Source of the DNA: an uncultured Cellvibrionales bacterium
Lineage (GTDB): Bacteria > Pseudomonadota > Gammaproteobacteria > Pseudomonadales > GM7GCV1
Direction of reading: 5' to 3'
Length of the DNA stretch: 64,000 bases
Assembly (NCBI GenBank): GCA_913063225.1
Contig: CAJXYP010000014.1
Location: 1-64,000 of the forward strand
The notes under the pieces: generated by a model
What the model saw: the letters and a program-made list of their open reading frames with translations, nothing else
What the model was told of the DNA's origin: nothing
Database searches by the model: none
Program-made: the position numbers and the translations under genes
In this document: piece by piece, positions 1 through 8,587 of the stretch
Layout of the letters: the number at the start of each line of letters is the position of its first letter
Numbering within the stretch: the first letter of the stretch is position 1

Positions 1-69
1 ATGATACGGCGACCACCGAGATCTACACCTCTCTATTCGTCGGCAGCGTCAGATGTGTATAAGAGACAG
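1..69 (+). other. Illumina P5 / Nextera adapter (assembly contamination)
   Basis: Bases 1-28 match the P5 flow-cell oligo lacking its first A (ATGATACGGCGACC...). Bases 29-36 (CTCTCTAT) sit in the i5 index slot and match the index I remember as S502. Bases 37-50 (TCGTCGGCAGCGTC) are the Nextera read-1 adapter, and 51-69 (AGATGTGTATAAGAGACAG) are the 19-base Tn5 mosaic end. The order and spacing are those of a Nextera library molecule, so this is untrimmed adapter at a contig end and genomic DNA starts at about base 70. Confidence 0.98.
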
Positions 70-153
70 CCTATAGAATGCCACTCGATTGTTTGTTTGG
101 AGTATTTGTAAGTTGCTCCTTGCTACAACGTCCTAATTACTAGAACTACTAAT

Positions 154-1428
154 ATGGCCCCCGCATTGTATAAGTTATTTGTTATTTTACTTTCGCTTTT
201 TGTTCCTCTTGTTGTGATTGCACAGCAAGACCGCTCATCTTTAGATATTCACCGGCAAAGCATTTACCAAATCGTGGTGAATGAGAATGAAACCGGAAAT
301 AAGAGTGCTCTAGGATCCGGGTTCCAAGTAAGTTCAGATGGCCTAATCGTTACCAACTACCACGTAGTATCCGGGTATGTATTTGAACCAGACCAGCGCT
401 GGCTAGAGTTTGTGGATGCGAATGGTGATACCGGAACGTTGTCCTTGGTAGATTTTGACGTGATCAACGATGTTGCTTTGCTTAAGGCAGACATGACTGT
501 TGGAACTCAGTATTTCGAAATTAGTACGCAGAGTTACCGCAAGGGAGACCGTATATTTGCCATGGGTAATCCGCTCGATTATGGCATGCTGGTAGTGGAC
601 GGTGCCTACAATGGCATTGCAGAAAACAGCTATATCCCCAAAATTCTCTTCTCGGGATCTCTTAATTCAGGAATGAGCGGCGGGCCTGCGGTAGATGCAG
701 CGGGCGCTATTGTGGGAGTAAACGTGGCAACGGCTGGCAGTCAGCTGAGCTTTTTAGTACCTGCAGATAAAGTCCTAGACATCATTAATGATCAAAATCG
801 GCCCGAGTCCACAGAAGACTATATGACTCATGCGGGCGACCAGATCCGAGCATTCCAGCAAGGCTACTATGAACAATTGCTGGATATAGATTGGCCGGAC
901 CAGCCACTTGGTGAGTACGCCCATGTGATTGCGGAGGTCGCCAGTGACGTTAGCTGTTGGGGTAGTGATAACCAGAATAGGCCCGACGCTGAAGATATAA
1001 GGGTATTAGAGCTGTTCTGTAACAACGGCAACCATACCTACCTTCAAAACCGCTTTAATACTGGCAAAATGCACTATTCGTTCTACTACTACGAAACCGA
1101 TAGCCTGACGCCAAAAGAATTCCATAGTGCTGTCGGCGAGCAGGTTTTTCGTCCCGATAATGCCGCACCAGAACGCTATGTAACGGGTTATGAATGCCAG
1201 CAGAACTACGTGGACATTGGTGATAACGCCGAAGATTTGGGTTTTAGGCAGGCGGGTCTTTGTTTTCGGGCTTACCACGAATTTACTGGGCTTTATGACG
1301 TTCTGTATTACTTATTCCAAGGGCAGGATACGAAAGCCTTAGTAGGGCACTTCACGCTATCCGCGGTGACTGAAGACATTGCTCTAAGCTTCGCCGAGAA
1401 GTTTATGGGAGTTGCAGAATGGAACTAA
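154..1428 (+). CDS. Secreted trypsin-like serine protease (HtrA-like fold, no PDZ)
   Basis: A 424-residue protein with an N-terminal signal peptide (hydrophobic residues about 7-23, cleavage likely after VIA-Q), so probably periplasmic. Residues 35-210 form a trypsin-like peptidase domain. The triad is visible: His70 in TNYHVV, Asp106 in INDVALL, and Ser near 174 in GMSGGPAV. No PDZ domain follows. The C-terminal half (about 225-424) carries several cysteines and matches no domain I recognise. The gene overlaps the next (FHA membrane protein) by 10 bases, implying translational coupling and a shared role, perhaps envelope quality control or signalling. The substrate is unknown. Confidence 0.85.
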   Translation: MAPALYKLFVILLSLFVPLVVIAQQDRSSLDIHRQSIYQIVVNENETGNKSALGSGFQVSSDGLIVTNYHVVSGYVFEPDQRWLEFVDANGDTGTLSLVDFDVINDVALLKADMTVGTQYFEISTQSYRKGDRIFAMGNPLDYGMLVVDGAYNGIAENSYIPKILFSGSLNSGMSGGPAVDAAGAIVGVNVATAGSQLSFLVPADKVLDIINDQNRPESTEDYMTHAGDQIRAFQQGYYEQLLDIDWPDQPLGEYAHVIAEVASDVSCWGSDNQNRPDAEDIRVLELFCNNGNHTYLQNRFNTGKMHYSFYYYETDSLTPKEFHSAVGEQVFRPDNAAPERYVTGYECQQNYVDIGDNAEDLGFRQAGLCFRAYHEFTGLYDVLYYLFQGQDTKALVGHFTLSAVTEDIALSFAEKFMGVAEWN

Positions 1429-2456
1429 AAGCGGAATCAGGAGCGGAACTAGGGGCGGAATTAGAAGCTGAGTCTAAAACGGAATTAGCAGTTGAAGTAT
1501 TTGAGCAGGGACAACATCGCTCATTTGTTGTACACAGCTCCGAATCTATAGTCCACATAGGCCGCGGCTGGAACAATGATGTTGTTATTCGGGATCCGCT
1601 AATTGATGCTGAACACTTGGAAATATATACAGATGAAGCTGGCCTTGTCCGTATAAGAGACCTTAAAAGCCTTAATGGCACTCGACTCAAAGGCCGATTG
1701 CTTACCAACGACGTCGAATTGCAATTTAACGTTCCAATTCGGATAGGCCACAGCAATATTATTATTCACAAAAGTAGCGAAGCGGTTTCAGCTACAGAGC
1801 CAACGCCGCAGTTCGAACCGGTTATTGAACGTATGCAGCAGCCCGTAGTTGCTGGTATTGCTTTGGCGCTCGCTATTTTGGTGGCACTTCTTAGCGGTCA
1901 ATTCGGTGCAGATATATCTACCGATGGTGACGACCGAATAGGCCGTGCGATGCTCTTTGGACTGGGACTTATTTTTTGGTCGACCATCTGGGGAGTTCTC
2001 GCAAGACTGTTACGTCATGAGATGGCATTCTGGGGTCATTTAACCCTTATAAGTGCACTTAGCTGTGTTGTCCTGATAGCAGGCGTAGCTATCGACTGGG
2101 CTAGCTTTAACCTGCTATCTCTCGCGCTCAATAGCTATGGCTACGTGGTTCTGTTTGCTGTTGCGCTAATTTGCTGGATGTTTATTGGCTTAGACATGAG
2201 TACCAGACTAAAACCCTTGCGCAGGGCAGTTATTTCATTTGGTATTACGGGCTTAGCCATATTAGTGACGTTTGTATTTCCCGTGGGTGGACGCATAGAG
2301 CCAGACCCTGCGGCTCCGCCAATGGTCAATCTCACGCAACCACCCTCAAGGCTGGTTGTACAAGATATTAGCGTTGACGAGTTTATTGATCGCTCTTCAA
2401 ATTTGTTTGCCAGATTACAGGAAGAAGTTGAAGAAGAGCGCCTAGAAGAAGACTAG
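1419..2456 (+). CDS. FHA-domain protein with about five membrane segments
   Basis: A 345-residue protein. An acidic, repetitive N-terminus (EAESGAELGAELEAES) precedes a forkhead-associated domain at about residues 25-115, recognised by IGRGWNND and NGT. The conserved Ser of the usual SxxH motif appears replaced by Asp (DAEH), so phosphothreonine binding may be altered. About five hydrophobic segments follow at residues 140-290 and an acidic tail ends the protein (EEVEEERLEED). It starts inside the protease gene (10-base overlap). FHA domains normally read phosphothreonine, but no Ser/Thr kinase lies in this window. A membrane signalling or scaffold role is inferred. Confidence 0.8.
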   Translation: MELKAESGAELGAELEAESKTELAVEVFEQGQHRSFVVHSSESIVHIGRGWNNDVVIRDPLIDAEHLEIYTDEAGLVRIRDLKSLNGTRLKGRLLTNDVELQFNVPIRIGHSNIIIHKSSEAVSATEPTPQFEPVIERMQQPVVAGIALALAILVALLSGQFGADISTDGDDRIGRAMLFGLGLIFWSTIWGVLARLLRHEMAFWGHLTLISALSCVVLIAGVAIDWASFNLLSLALNSYGYVVLFAVALICWMFIGLDMSTRLKPLRRAVISFGITGLAILVTFVFPVGGRIEPDPAAPPMVNLTQPPSRLVVQDISVDEFIDRSSNLFARLQEEVEEERLEED

Positions 2457-2494
2457 ATATAGGTCTAAAAATAAAGTTCTTGGGGGAACAAAAC

Positions 2495-4174
2495 ATGCCT
2501 AACCGCACTACAGTATTTCATTCATTTTATTTGGTGACATTCTCACTGCTCCTCTACGGGTGCGGCGACTCTTCAATCGACACTTCAGCACCCGGAATTG
2601 AAAGCACGTCTGAATATTGCCAAGGGCAGCGCAACCTCGCCCTGGTTAATGGCCGAATTCATACCATGGATGAAAGCGATACGATCGTTGATTCCGCATT
2701 TATCAAAAATGGCGTATTTGCAGCTTTGGGCGATGATGATTATGCCGAACAGAATTGCACAGATCTGATTGATCTCAAAGGCCGCACAGTGATACCTGGT
2801 CTAATCGATAATCACGTGCATTTTGTTCGTATCCAAAACCGCCCGGGCTACGACACACGTGAAGTCGAATCCACTTTCTCAGTTTCAGAAGTAACCCAGG
2901 CTATCGCGGCAAGAGCAGAAACGGTTCCAGCCGGGGAGCTAATTAGTACCGTGGGCGGCATTAGAAGATGGCAGTGGGCAGAGGGTCGCTTTCCGACAAT
3001 GCTGGAACTGGATCAAGCCGCGCCTAATCATCCTGTCTATCTATCTGAACATGGGTTCGGCCCCGGGCAAGTAAATACCGCAGGCCGTGATCTGATGCGT
3101 TCTCTTGGGGTAAATGTCGCTGACGATGGCTCCATTGCTCAGCGTGATGATACCGCTCGAGCTTACGAGGTATTCGCGGTTGATCTAACAAACGCTGACC
3201 GAACCAGACAGCTACAAGATGTAATCGCCTGGGCCAACAAAGTGGGCTTAACCAGTGTTATGGATATGTCTGGCACGGTTCCAGGGGTAGGTTTTCTAGA
3301 CCAGCGCGTAGGTTATGAACCCATTGTTAATCTAGATCGTAATAACCAGCTAAACCTTAGAACCCGACTGTATTTGCCGGCTCTGGATGAAGATGCAGAA
3401 CTAAACCAGTTGCAGAGCCGCCTAGATAACTCTTTTCATAACTTTGGTTCAGACATGCTCCAAGTCTCAGGAGTAGGCGAGTGGTCTGTAGGTCGATCAT
3501 TGTTTAATGAGCAACCCTTGGGAGCGGCAGCAGTCGACGCGCAAGAACGAATGGCTGAGCGCGGATGGACGTACCACCAACATCTGCATTCAGTAGAAGA
3601 GATTGATGCTCATTTGGACGTTTGGGAAGCCCTTGACCCCATCTATAATTTGTCGGATTTGCGTTGGACCGCGGGCCATATGAGCGGTGCTACGCCAGAA
3701 CTGATCGAGAGAGTTATCGATTTGGGTTTGGGAATTGGAGCTCACGGACAACCCTATGCACAACGAGGCAATGGTGGACCTCCCTGGCGCACTATCGTGG
3801 AAAGCAATGCGGTAGCTAAGGGTGCCGGTTCTGACGGTGCGCGTATCTCGCCCTTCAATCCCTGGTCGATGATCTACTACATGGTTACGGGTAAAAACTC
3901 TGCTGGTGAGCTTACTAATTCAGATGAAACCATTAGCCGGTTTCAGGCAGTTCGGCTGTATTCATCAGCGGAGCAGGGCTGGTTTACTAAAGAAGACGAC
4001 ACCCTTGGCGGCATAGATATAGGCCGCTACGGAGATATCGTTGTACTGAGCCAGAATGTATTTGACGAAAAAGAAGTCCCGGATGAAGACCTCCGTCAAA
4101 TGACTTCAGCCCTAACCATCGTCGGTGGACGTATTGTTTATTCTGATGGAAGCCTAAGCGCAGCGACCCAGTAA
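2495..4174 (+). CDS. Lipoprotein amidohydrolase (Amidohydro_3 / YtcJ type)
   Basis: A 559-residue protein from the ATG at 2495, chosen over an in-frame TTG at 2480 because a strong Shine-Dalgarno (GGGGGA, 2482-2487) precedes it and it puts the lipoprotein signal at the terminus. The lipobox LLYGC lies near residue 25, so an outer-membrane or periplasmic lipoprotein is likely. Metal-ligand motif NHVHF follows GRTVIPGLID, and a late GAGSDGARISPFNPW carries the catalytic Asp region. The family hydrolyses amides, imides or related C-N bonds in a TIM barrel with metal. The substrate cannot be read from sequence. It lies 38 bases after the FHA gene and may share its transcript. Confidence 0.85.
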   Translation: MPNRTTVFHSFYLVTFSLLLYGCGDSSIDTSAPGIESTSEYCQGQRNLALVNGRIHTMDESDTIVDSAFIKNGVFAALGDDDYAEQNCTDLIDLKGRTVIPGLIDNHVHFVRIQNRPGYDTREVESTFSVSEVTQAIAARAETVPAGELISTVGGIRRWQWAEGRFPTMLELDQAAPNHPVYLSEHGFGPGQVNTAGRDLMRSLGVNVADDGSIAQRDDTARAYEVFAVDLTNADRTRQLQDVIAWANKVGLTSVMDMSGTVPGVGFLDQRVGYEPIVNLDRNNQLNLRTRLYLPALDEDAELNQLQSRLDNSFHNFGSDMLQVSGVGEWSVGRSLFNEQPLGAAAVDAQERMAERGWTYHQHLHSVEEIDAHLDVWEALDPIYNLSDLRWTAGHMSGATPELIERVIDLGLGIGAHGQPYAQRGNGGPPWRTIVESNAVAKGAGSDGARISPFNPWSMIYYMVTGKNSAGELTNSDETISRFQAVRLYSSAEQGWFTKEDDTLGGIDIGRYGDIVVLSQNVFDEKEVPDEDLRQMTSALTIVGGRIVYSDGSLSAATQ

Positions 4175-4240
4175 AAAGCGAAGCGACTCAATAGAAAGCG
4201 CCGAGACTCAGTGATGAGCCCGGCGACCCAGTAGAAGTTG
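4161..4240 (+). repeat. Four tandem 20-base repeats, each with a stop codon
   Basis: Copies at 4161-4180, 4181-4200, 4201-4220 and 4221-4240 follow the pattern (C/G)GCGACYCARTRRAAAGC with drift. The first holds the amidohydrolase stop (TAA, 4172-4174). The others hold TAG, TGA and TAG at the same repeat position. With a 20-base period the stops fall in all three reading frames. The array fills the gap between two convergent genes. Confidence 0.8.
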
Positions 4241-4243
4241 CTT

Positions 4244-5269
4244 CTACTGAACCCGCAAATCTTGCTCGGCATTTATGGTCGAGCCGAATATCGCGGGTAA
4301 TTCCAACAACTGCATGGCTAGATTAGCAGCGTCACCGTTGCGAATTGGCTGCTCCGCATTTTCGTACGTCGGGTAGCCCATACCAGGATTTGTTCTAGAT
4401 TCTGTATTAAGGGCGTAGATATCTTCACCCTCGGCAACACCAGCGCCCCACACATAAAAGGGAACAGTGTGATTTTGAGAATCTGCTGCATCACTGTGAG
4501 CTCTCCCAGCACCACCATGATCTGCAACCAGAATAATCGAGGTATTACCGCTTAGGGCTTGGTTGCCATCAATTAGCGCGAAAATCTTCTGCAAGTAACT
4601 GTCTACACGCTTAACCGCATCCATGTAGTCAGGAGTAGTCCAGTTATCTCCGTGTCCTGCGGAATCAGTGTCTACGATATGGATAAAAGAAAAGTTGATT
4701 GGCTCATTGGTCATGTCCGCAACAAAGCGATCGGTTAATACATCTGCAGCTCGGTCTTCAACCAGAAAGTGGTAGCTATCAATCTTATCTTCACCATTAT
4801 CTTCGCCAACTATATCCTTAGCGCCAGTTGCGGAGTTATAGCTCTGCTCAAACAACACAAACTTATCTTTACTCACATAGAGCGCAGTCGACAATCCATG
4901 GTCATGGGCGACATCAAATACGCTGTTTACGTAGGCCTCTTCACCGGTATTGTTGTGCAGGGTCATGTCAGCTGGCGGCATAGCGTTCGAAATCTGCCCA
5001 TGCCCGGCAGGACCGGTAACCCGACGTCCGGTCATCATCGACGAATGATTCGGAAGTGTTCTGGTGTAGTCAAAGTCTGAACGTGCACTGTCAGTCCAGA
5101 TACCTTCTTCATGAAAACGAAAGAAGCCGGGCAGCTCAGATTCACCCAAAAGGTTAATTGCATCTGGGCGTAAGCCATCTACGGAAATTAGGATCACCTG
5201 ATCCGCTGCGGATGCAAAACTGGAAATAGAAAAAAGTGTCCCAGTTAACAATAGATTCTTAAGTTTCAT
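4244..5269 (-). CDS. Secreted type I phosphodiesterase / nucleotide pyrophosphatase-like enzyme
   Basis: A 341-residue protein with a signal peptide (MKLKNLLLTGTLFSISSFASA, cleavage before ADQ). It has the alkaline-phosphatase-superfamily metal sites of the NPP/phosphodiesterase group: SVDGLRPD at about residue 30, the nucleophile region TRTLPNHSSMMTGR at about 70, DTDSAGHGDNW at about 200, VADHGG at about 248, and a late QNHTVPFYVWG. It probably hydrolyses phosphodiester or phosphate ester bonds in the periplasm with two Zn-type metals. The exact substrate is unknown. It is convergent with the amidohydrolase and apparently transcribed alone. Confidence 0.85.
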   Translation of the reverse strand: MKLKNLLLTGTLFSISSFASAADQVILISVDGLRPDAINLLGESELPGFFRFHEEGIWTDSARSDFDYTRTLPNHSSMMTGRRVTGPAGHGQISNAMPPADMTLHNNTGEEAYVNSVFDVAHDHGLSTALYVSKDKFVLFEQSYNSATGAKDIVGEDNGEDKIDSYHFLVEDRAADVLTDRFVADMTNEPINFSFIHIVDTDSAGHGDNWTTPDYMDAVKRVDSYLQKIFALIDGNQALSGNTSIILVADHGGAGRAHSDAADSQNHTVPFYVWGAGVAEGEDIYALNTESRTNPGMGYPTYENAEQPIRNGDAANLAMQLLELPAIFGSTINAEQDLRVQ

Positions 5270-5315
5270 ATCTCTCTCTTTAGCTCAATTGGCAATCATA
5301 TAGGCCAATGTGAAT

Positions 5316-5392
5316 TGGCGTCCCGAAGAGGATTCGAACCTCCGACCTAGCGCTTAGGAGGCGCTTGCTCTATCCAGCTGAGCTACCGGGAC
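5316..5392 (-). tRNA. tRNA-Arg (anticodon CCT)
   Basis: The minus strand folds as a full cloverleaf: acceptor GTCCCGG with TCGGGAC, D-arm GCTC...GAGC, anticodon stem AGCGC/GCGCT around loop CTCCTAA (anticodon CCT, reading AGG), T-arm GGAGG-TTCGAAT-CCTCT, discriminator G, and an encoded CCA (5316-5318). The length of 77 bases is normal. Confidence 0.96.
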
Positions 5393-5622
5393 GTTGTTTA
5401 ATTTGGCGGTAAGTAAGACTACCTTGCGATTTTTAGACTGCAAGCGCACTTTTTAATCAATCGGCGCTTACTGTTTTAGCCATTCTGACCAAAACGCCAG
5501 CACTCACTTTTCTGTCTCGCTTCGAAAAGCATGCTTTTCTCGGGCTTCAAACCCAGCTGAGTTACCTGGACATTGTTTAATTTGGCAGCAAGTAACACTA
5601 CCTTACGATTTCTGGACTGCAA
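5375..5622 (-). repeat. Imperfect direct repeat: tRNA-Arg 5' end plus upstream flank, duplicated
   Basis: Bases 5375-5443 (tRNA 5' end plus 51 bases of upstream flank) recur at 5554-5622, exactly 179 bases away, with about 9-10 mismatches and no gap. In tRNA sense the upstream copy keeps only about 20 bases resembling the tRNA start (GTCCAGGTAACTCAGCTGG), then diverges. Between the copies lies a perfect 16-base palindrome, GAAAAGCATGCTTTTC (5524-5539). This looks like a decayed tandem tRNA gene whose 3' part was lost or replaced. Confidence 0.8.
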
Positions 5623-5630
5623 CCACAGTT

Positions 5631-6113
5631 TCACCCATTTAATTCTTTTAGAAGCATATCTCTGGCCTCATTCAGCTTAGTCGCGAAGTATTCGCTGCCA
5701 CCTCGGTCAGGGTGCACCTTTTGCATTTGTTTTTTGAAGGCGATTTGCACCTCTTCAACCGTTGCGGATTCTGATACTCCCAAAACCTGTCGAGCTTCGG
5801 CAAGGTCCATTGCTGAAGAAGCGACTGGTGTATTGCCTGTGCTTTTTTTCGCACCATAGATTTTTGCCAATGCCGGAAAGAATCTGAACAGCCAGACGAA
5901 TGCAAACTTAAGTACCGGGAATAGGGCAGCAAATGCAGCCCCTAGCCAGTGTATTCGGCCTGTGGCAGCGAGCAGAAATATCACTCCTAACAGCCCCCAC
6001 ATAATAATTTTCTGCAGGTAACGCCTGCGCTCCAAACCTTCAGGCATTTTTTTCCAGCGCGACCAGACGATCCAAACGGTTATTAGAAGGGCAATTGAAA
6101 AGATTCGTAACAT
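5631..6113 (-). CDS. Membrane-anchored J-domain (DnaJ-like) protein
   Basis: A 160-residue protein with two or three hydrophobic segments in its first 90 residues (about 3-17, 33-50, 55-88) and a C-terminal J domain at about 103-158. The HPD motif is intact (KVHPDRGG), so it should stimulate the ATPase of an Hsp70 (DnaK) partner at the inner membrane. The layout resembles small DjlA/TIM14-like proteins, not full DnaJ: there is no Gly/Phe or zinc domain. It appears monocistronic. The client is unknown. Confidence 0.88.
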   Translation of the reverse strand: MLRIFSIALLITVWIVWSRWKKMPEGLERRRYLQKIIMWGLLGVIFLLAATGRIHWLGAAFAALFPVLKFAFVWLFRFFPALAKIYGAKKSTGNTPVASSAMDLAEARQVLGVSESATVEEVQIAFKKQMQKVHPDRGGSEYFATKLNEARDMLLKELNG

Positions 6114-6229
6114 TTAGTGAGTACACATGTCTTTAGATTGGTTGATCTTACTATTGAGTAATATTTTTCTATTAAGGAAACCATTATAGTTTTTCTTGTC
6201 AAACAAACATCCATATATGGCTCTTATTT

Positions 6230-6862
6230 ATGTTCTTCTCAAAACCAGTAGATGTACCCAGCACCGAGGCCTGTTTACCCGGGCGTGAAATTCCCGTTCA
6301 GATCTCTGGAAAACATACCGTCAACGGGCACTCTATGCTGCCTCCTTATGAAAACAATCTCAAAACTCTACGTATCGGCATGGGATGTTTCTGGGGTGTC
6401 GAAAGACTGTTCTGGCAACTAGAAGGCGTTTGGGTAACAGCGGCGGGATATGCAGGCGGCACTACTCCTAACCCCAGCTATCAAGAAACTTGCGGGGGCC
6501 ACACTGGCCATACCGAAATAGTGCAGGTTGTCTATAACCCAGACCAGGTAAGCACCTCTAAGATTCTTGAAACATTCTGGGAAAACCATGACCCCACTCA
6601 GGGCATGCGTCAGGGTAACGACAAAGGCACGCAATATCGCAGCGCCTTGTATGTGGATGACGCAGAACAGCTAGAACTAGCTTTGGCTTCGAAAGAGGCC
6701 TATCAGGCGCAATTGGGTAAATCTGGTATGGATTTAATAACTACAGAAATACGAATTGAACCTACCTTCTACTTTGCCGAGGAATACCATCAGCAGTATT
6801 TAGCTAAAAACCCCGGCGGCTACTGTAATTTACGCGGAACAGGCGTTCATTGTGTTGGTTGA
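6230..6862 (+). CDS. msrA: Peptide-methionine (S)-S-oxide reductase
   Basis: A 210-residue enzyme that reduces methionine-S-sulfoxide in proteins with thioredoxin. The catalytic motif GCFWGVER lies near residue 52 and the family signature [21 protein letters not shown] follows. The C-terminal region [13 protein letters not shown] carries the cysteines that could act in resolving the sulfenic acid. Its length and N-terminal extension are typical of gammaproteobacterial MsrA. It precedes the oligopeptide operon by 72 bases, probably as a separate unit. Confidence 0.96.
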   Translation: MFFSKPVDVPSTEACLPGREIPVQISGKHTVNGHSMLPPYENNLKTLRIGMGCFWGVERLFWQLEGVWVTAAGYAGGTTPNPSYQETCGGHTGHTEIVQVVYNPDQVSTSKILETFWENHDPTQGMRQGNDKGTQYRSALYVDDAEQLELALASKEAYQAQLGKSGMDLITTEIRIEPTFYFAEEYHQQYLAKNPGGYCNLRGTGVHCVG

Positions 6863-6934
6863 TTTTTTACCCTCCATCCCACGGCCGTGCTATCTTTAAT
6901 CCACGTTCCAAAATAGAAACTTAGGCGTAACTTT

Positions 6935-8578
6935 TTGATGCTAAATCCCTTAGTAACCACACGTAATTTCCTCCTAATTATTTGCATAACCCTTCTCGCA
7001 GCCTGCAGCGGGGGAGGAACCGGTGAAACCAGAGTAGAACAGGGAACAAGGGAAGGAGTGCTTCATTTTGGCAATGGCACAGAAATCCAAGGATTAGATC
7101 CCCATATTGTTACTGGGGTACCTGAACACCACGTTATTCAAACTTTATTTGAAGGACTAGTTCTTAAAAATCCGTACACTTTAGAAATTGAGCCCGGCAT
7201 CGCTGAGCGTTGGGATATTAGTGATGACGGACGTTTTTACCGATTTTACTTGAGGCCAGATGCACTTTGGTCCAATGGTGACAAGATAACGGCTGAAGAT
7301 TTCCGCTGGTCTTGGCAGCGCGCACTGATGCCTGCCTTAGGCAATCTCTACAACTACATGCTCTTTCCGCTAGTAAATGCAGAGGCTTTTGCGACGGGTG
7401 CGATCGAAGATTTCTCTCAGGTAGGTGTGCGTGTAATCGACGAATACACCTTGGAAGTTGAATTAAATGAACCTACCCCCTATATTTTGCAGCTGTTTGA
7501 CCATTATTCAACCTTCCCTGTGCACAGGGCAACAATCGAGGCATTCGGTACAGCTTCTGACCGTCTGTCCCAATGGGCAAGAGTAGGCAACATTGTCACC
7601 AGCGGCGCCTTTGAATTGGTTGAATGGGGCCTTAACTCGCATATTCGTGTTGAAAAGCGCGCCTCATACTGGGACGCCGACAAAATACAGCTAAATGCGA
7701 TTGTATTTTATCCAACGGAAAACTTGACGACTGAAGAACGCATGTTTCGCGATGGCCAACTTCATCGCACCGAGGATCTCTCGCTAGACAAAATCCCCGT
7801 TTATTTGCGTGAAAATCCTGAGTTGATCGAAATAGCGCCATATATCGGTACCTACTACTACATGGTCAATACCATTAGAGCACCCTTTGATGATGTTAGG
7901 GTTCGCAAGGCTCTAGCAATGACGGTTGATCGGGACTTACTGGCCGAGACTGTGCTTCAGGGAATAGTCGCACCAGCCTATGCTGTAGTCCCTCCGGGAA
8001 CTCTCGGCTATAACCCTCCAAAAACTTTTGGATTTGATCCTGCAGCCGCCCGAGAACTATTGGCAGAGGCGGGCTATCCAAACGGTGAAGGATTCCCGGC
8101 CTTTGAAATCTTATATAACACTCAAGAATCTCATAGAAAGATAGCCGTAGCTATTCAGCAAATGTGGAACCAGCACCTGGGCGTAGAAGTAAGTCTGATA
8201 AATCAAGAATGGAAGGTGTATCTAACCAGCCAAGAAAACTTCGATTACCAAATCGCGCGACGCGGATGGATCGGAGACTACGTCGATCCAAACACATTTC
8301 TAGATATGTTTATCACTGATGGTGGGAATAACAAAACAGGATTTTCCGACCCCCTTTACGACCAAATCGTACTCCGCGATGCACCCGCTGCGCAAGATAG
8401 AGATGCTCGATATGAATTGTTCCACCAAGCAGAGACCATCTTGTTAGAACAGATGCCCATAATTCCGATATACACCTACCAGAGCAAACATTTGAAGCAC
8501 CCCAGTCTCAAGGGAATGCCCGCAAATATTATGGACTACTACAATTACAAATACGTTTATCTAGAAGCAGCAGAGTAG
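6935..8578 (+). CDS. oppA: Oligopeptide ABC transporter substrate-binding lipoprotein
   Basis: A 547-residue SBP family 5 protein. Its lipoprotein signal ends in the lipobox LLAAC (about residue 23). The family hallmark GTEIQGLDPHIVTG lies at the start of the mature protein, and WSNGDKITAEDFRWSWQRAL and VRKALAMTVDRDLL are typical OppA stretches. It captures peptides in the periplasm for the permeases encoded directly downstream. The next gene starts 10 bases later, so this is the first gene of a four-gene operon. Peptide preference cannot be predicted. Confidence 0.94.
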   Translation: MMLNPLVTTRNFLLIICITLLAACSGGGTGETRVEQGTREGVLHFGNGTEIQGLDPHIVTGVPEHHVIQTLFEGLVLKNPYTLEIEPGIAERWDISDDGRFYRFYLRPDALWSNGDKITAEDFRWSWQRALMPALGNLYNYMLFPLVNAEAFATGAIEDFSQVGVRVIDEYTLEVELNEPTPYILQLFDHYSTFPVHRATIEAFGTASDRLSQWARVGNIVTSGAFELVEWGLNSHIRVEKRASYWDADKIQLNAIVFYPTENLTTEERMFRDGQLHRTEDLSLDKIPVYLRENPELIEIAPYIGTYYYMVNTIRAPFDDVRVRKALAMTVDRDLLAETVLQGIVAPAYAVVPPGTLGYNPPKTFGFDPAAARELLAEAGYPNGEGFPAFEILYNTQESHRKIAVAIQQMWNQHLGVEVSLINQEWKVYLTSQENFDYQIARRGWIGDYVDPNTFLDMFITDGGNNKTGFSDPLYDQIVLRDAPAAQDRDARYELFHQAETILLEQMPIIPIYTYQSKHLKHPSLKGMPANIMDYYNYKYVYLEAAE

Positions 8579-8587
8579 AGCTAGCCT

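Noticed and set aside
1403-1756. 117-residue minus-strand ORF opposite the FHA gene
   Set aside because: Its Ser/Ala-rich repeats mirror the acidic repeats of the plus-strand gene, with no ribosome-binding site or family similarity.
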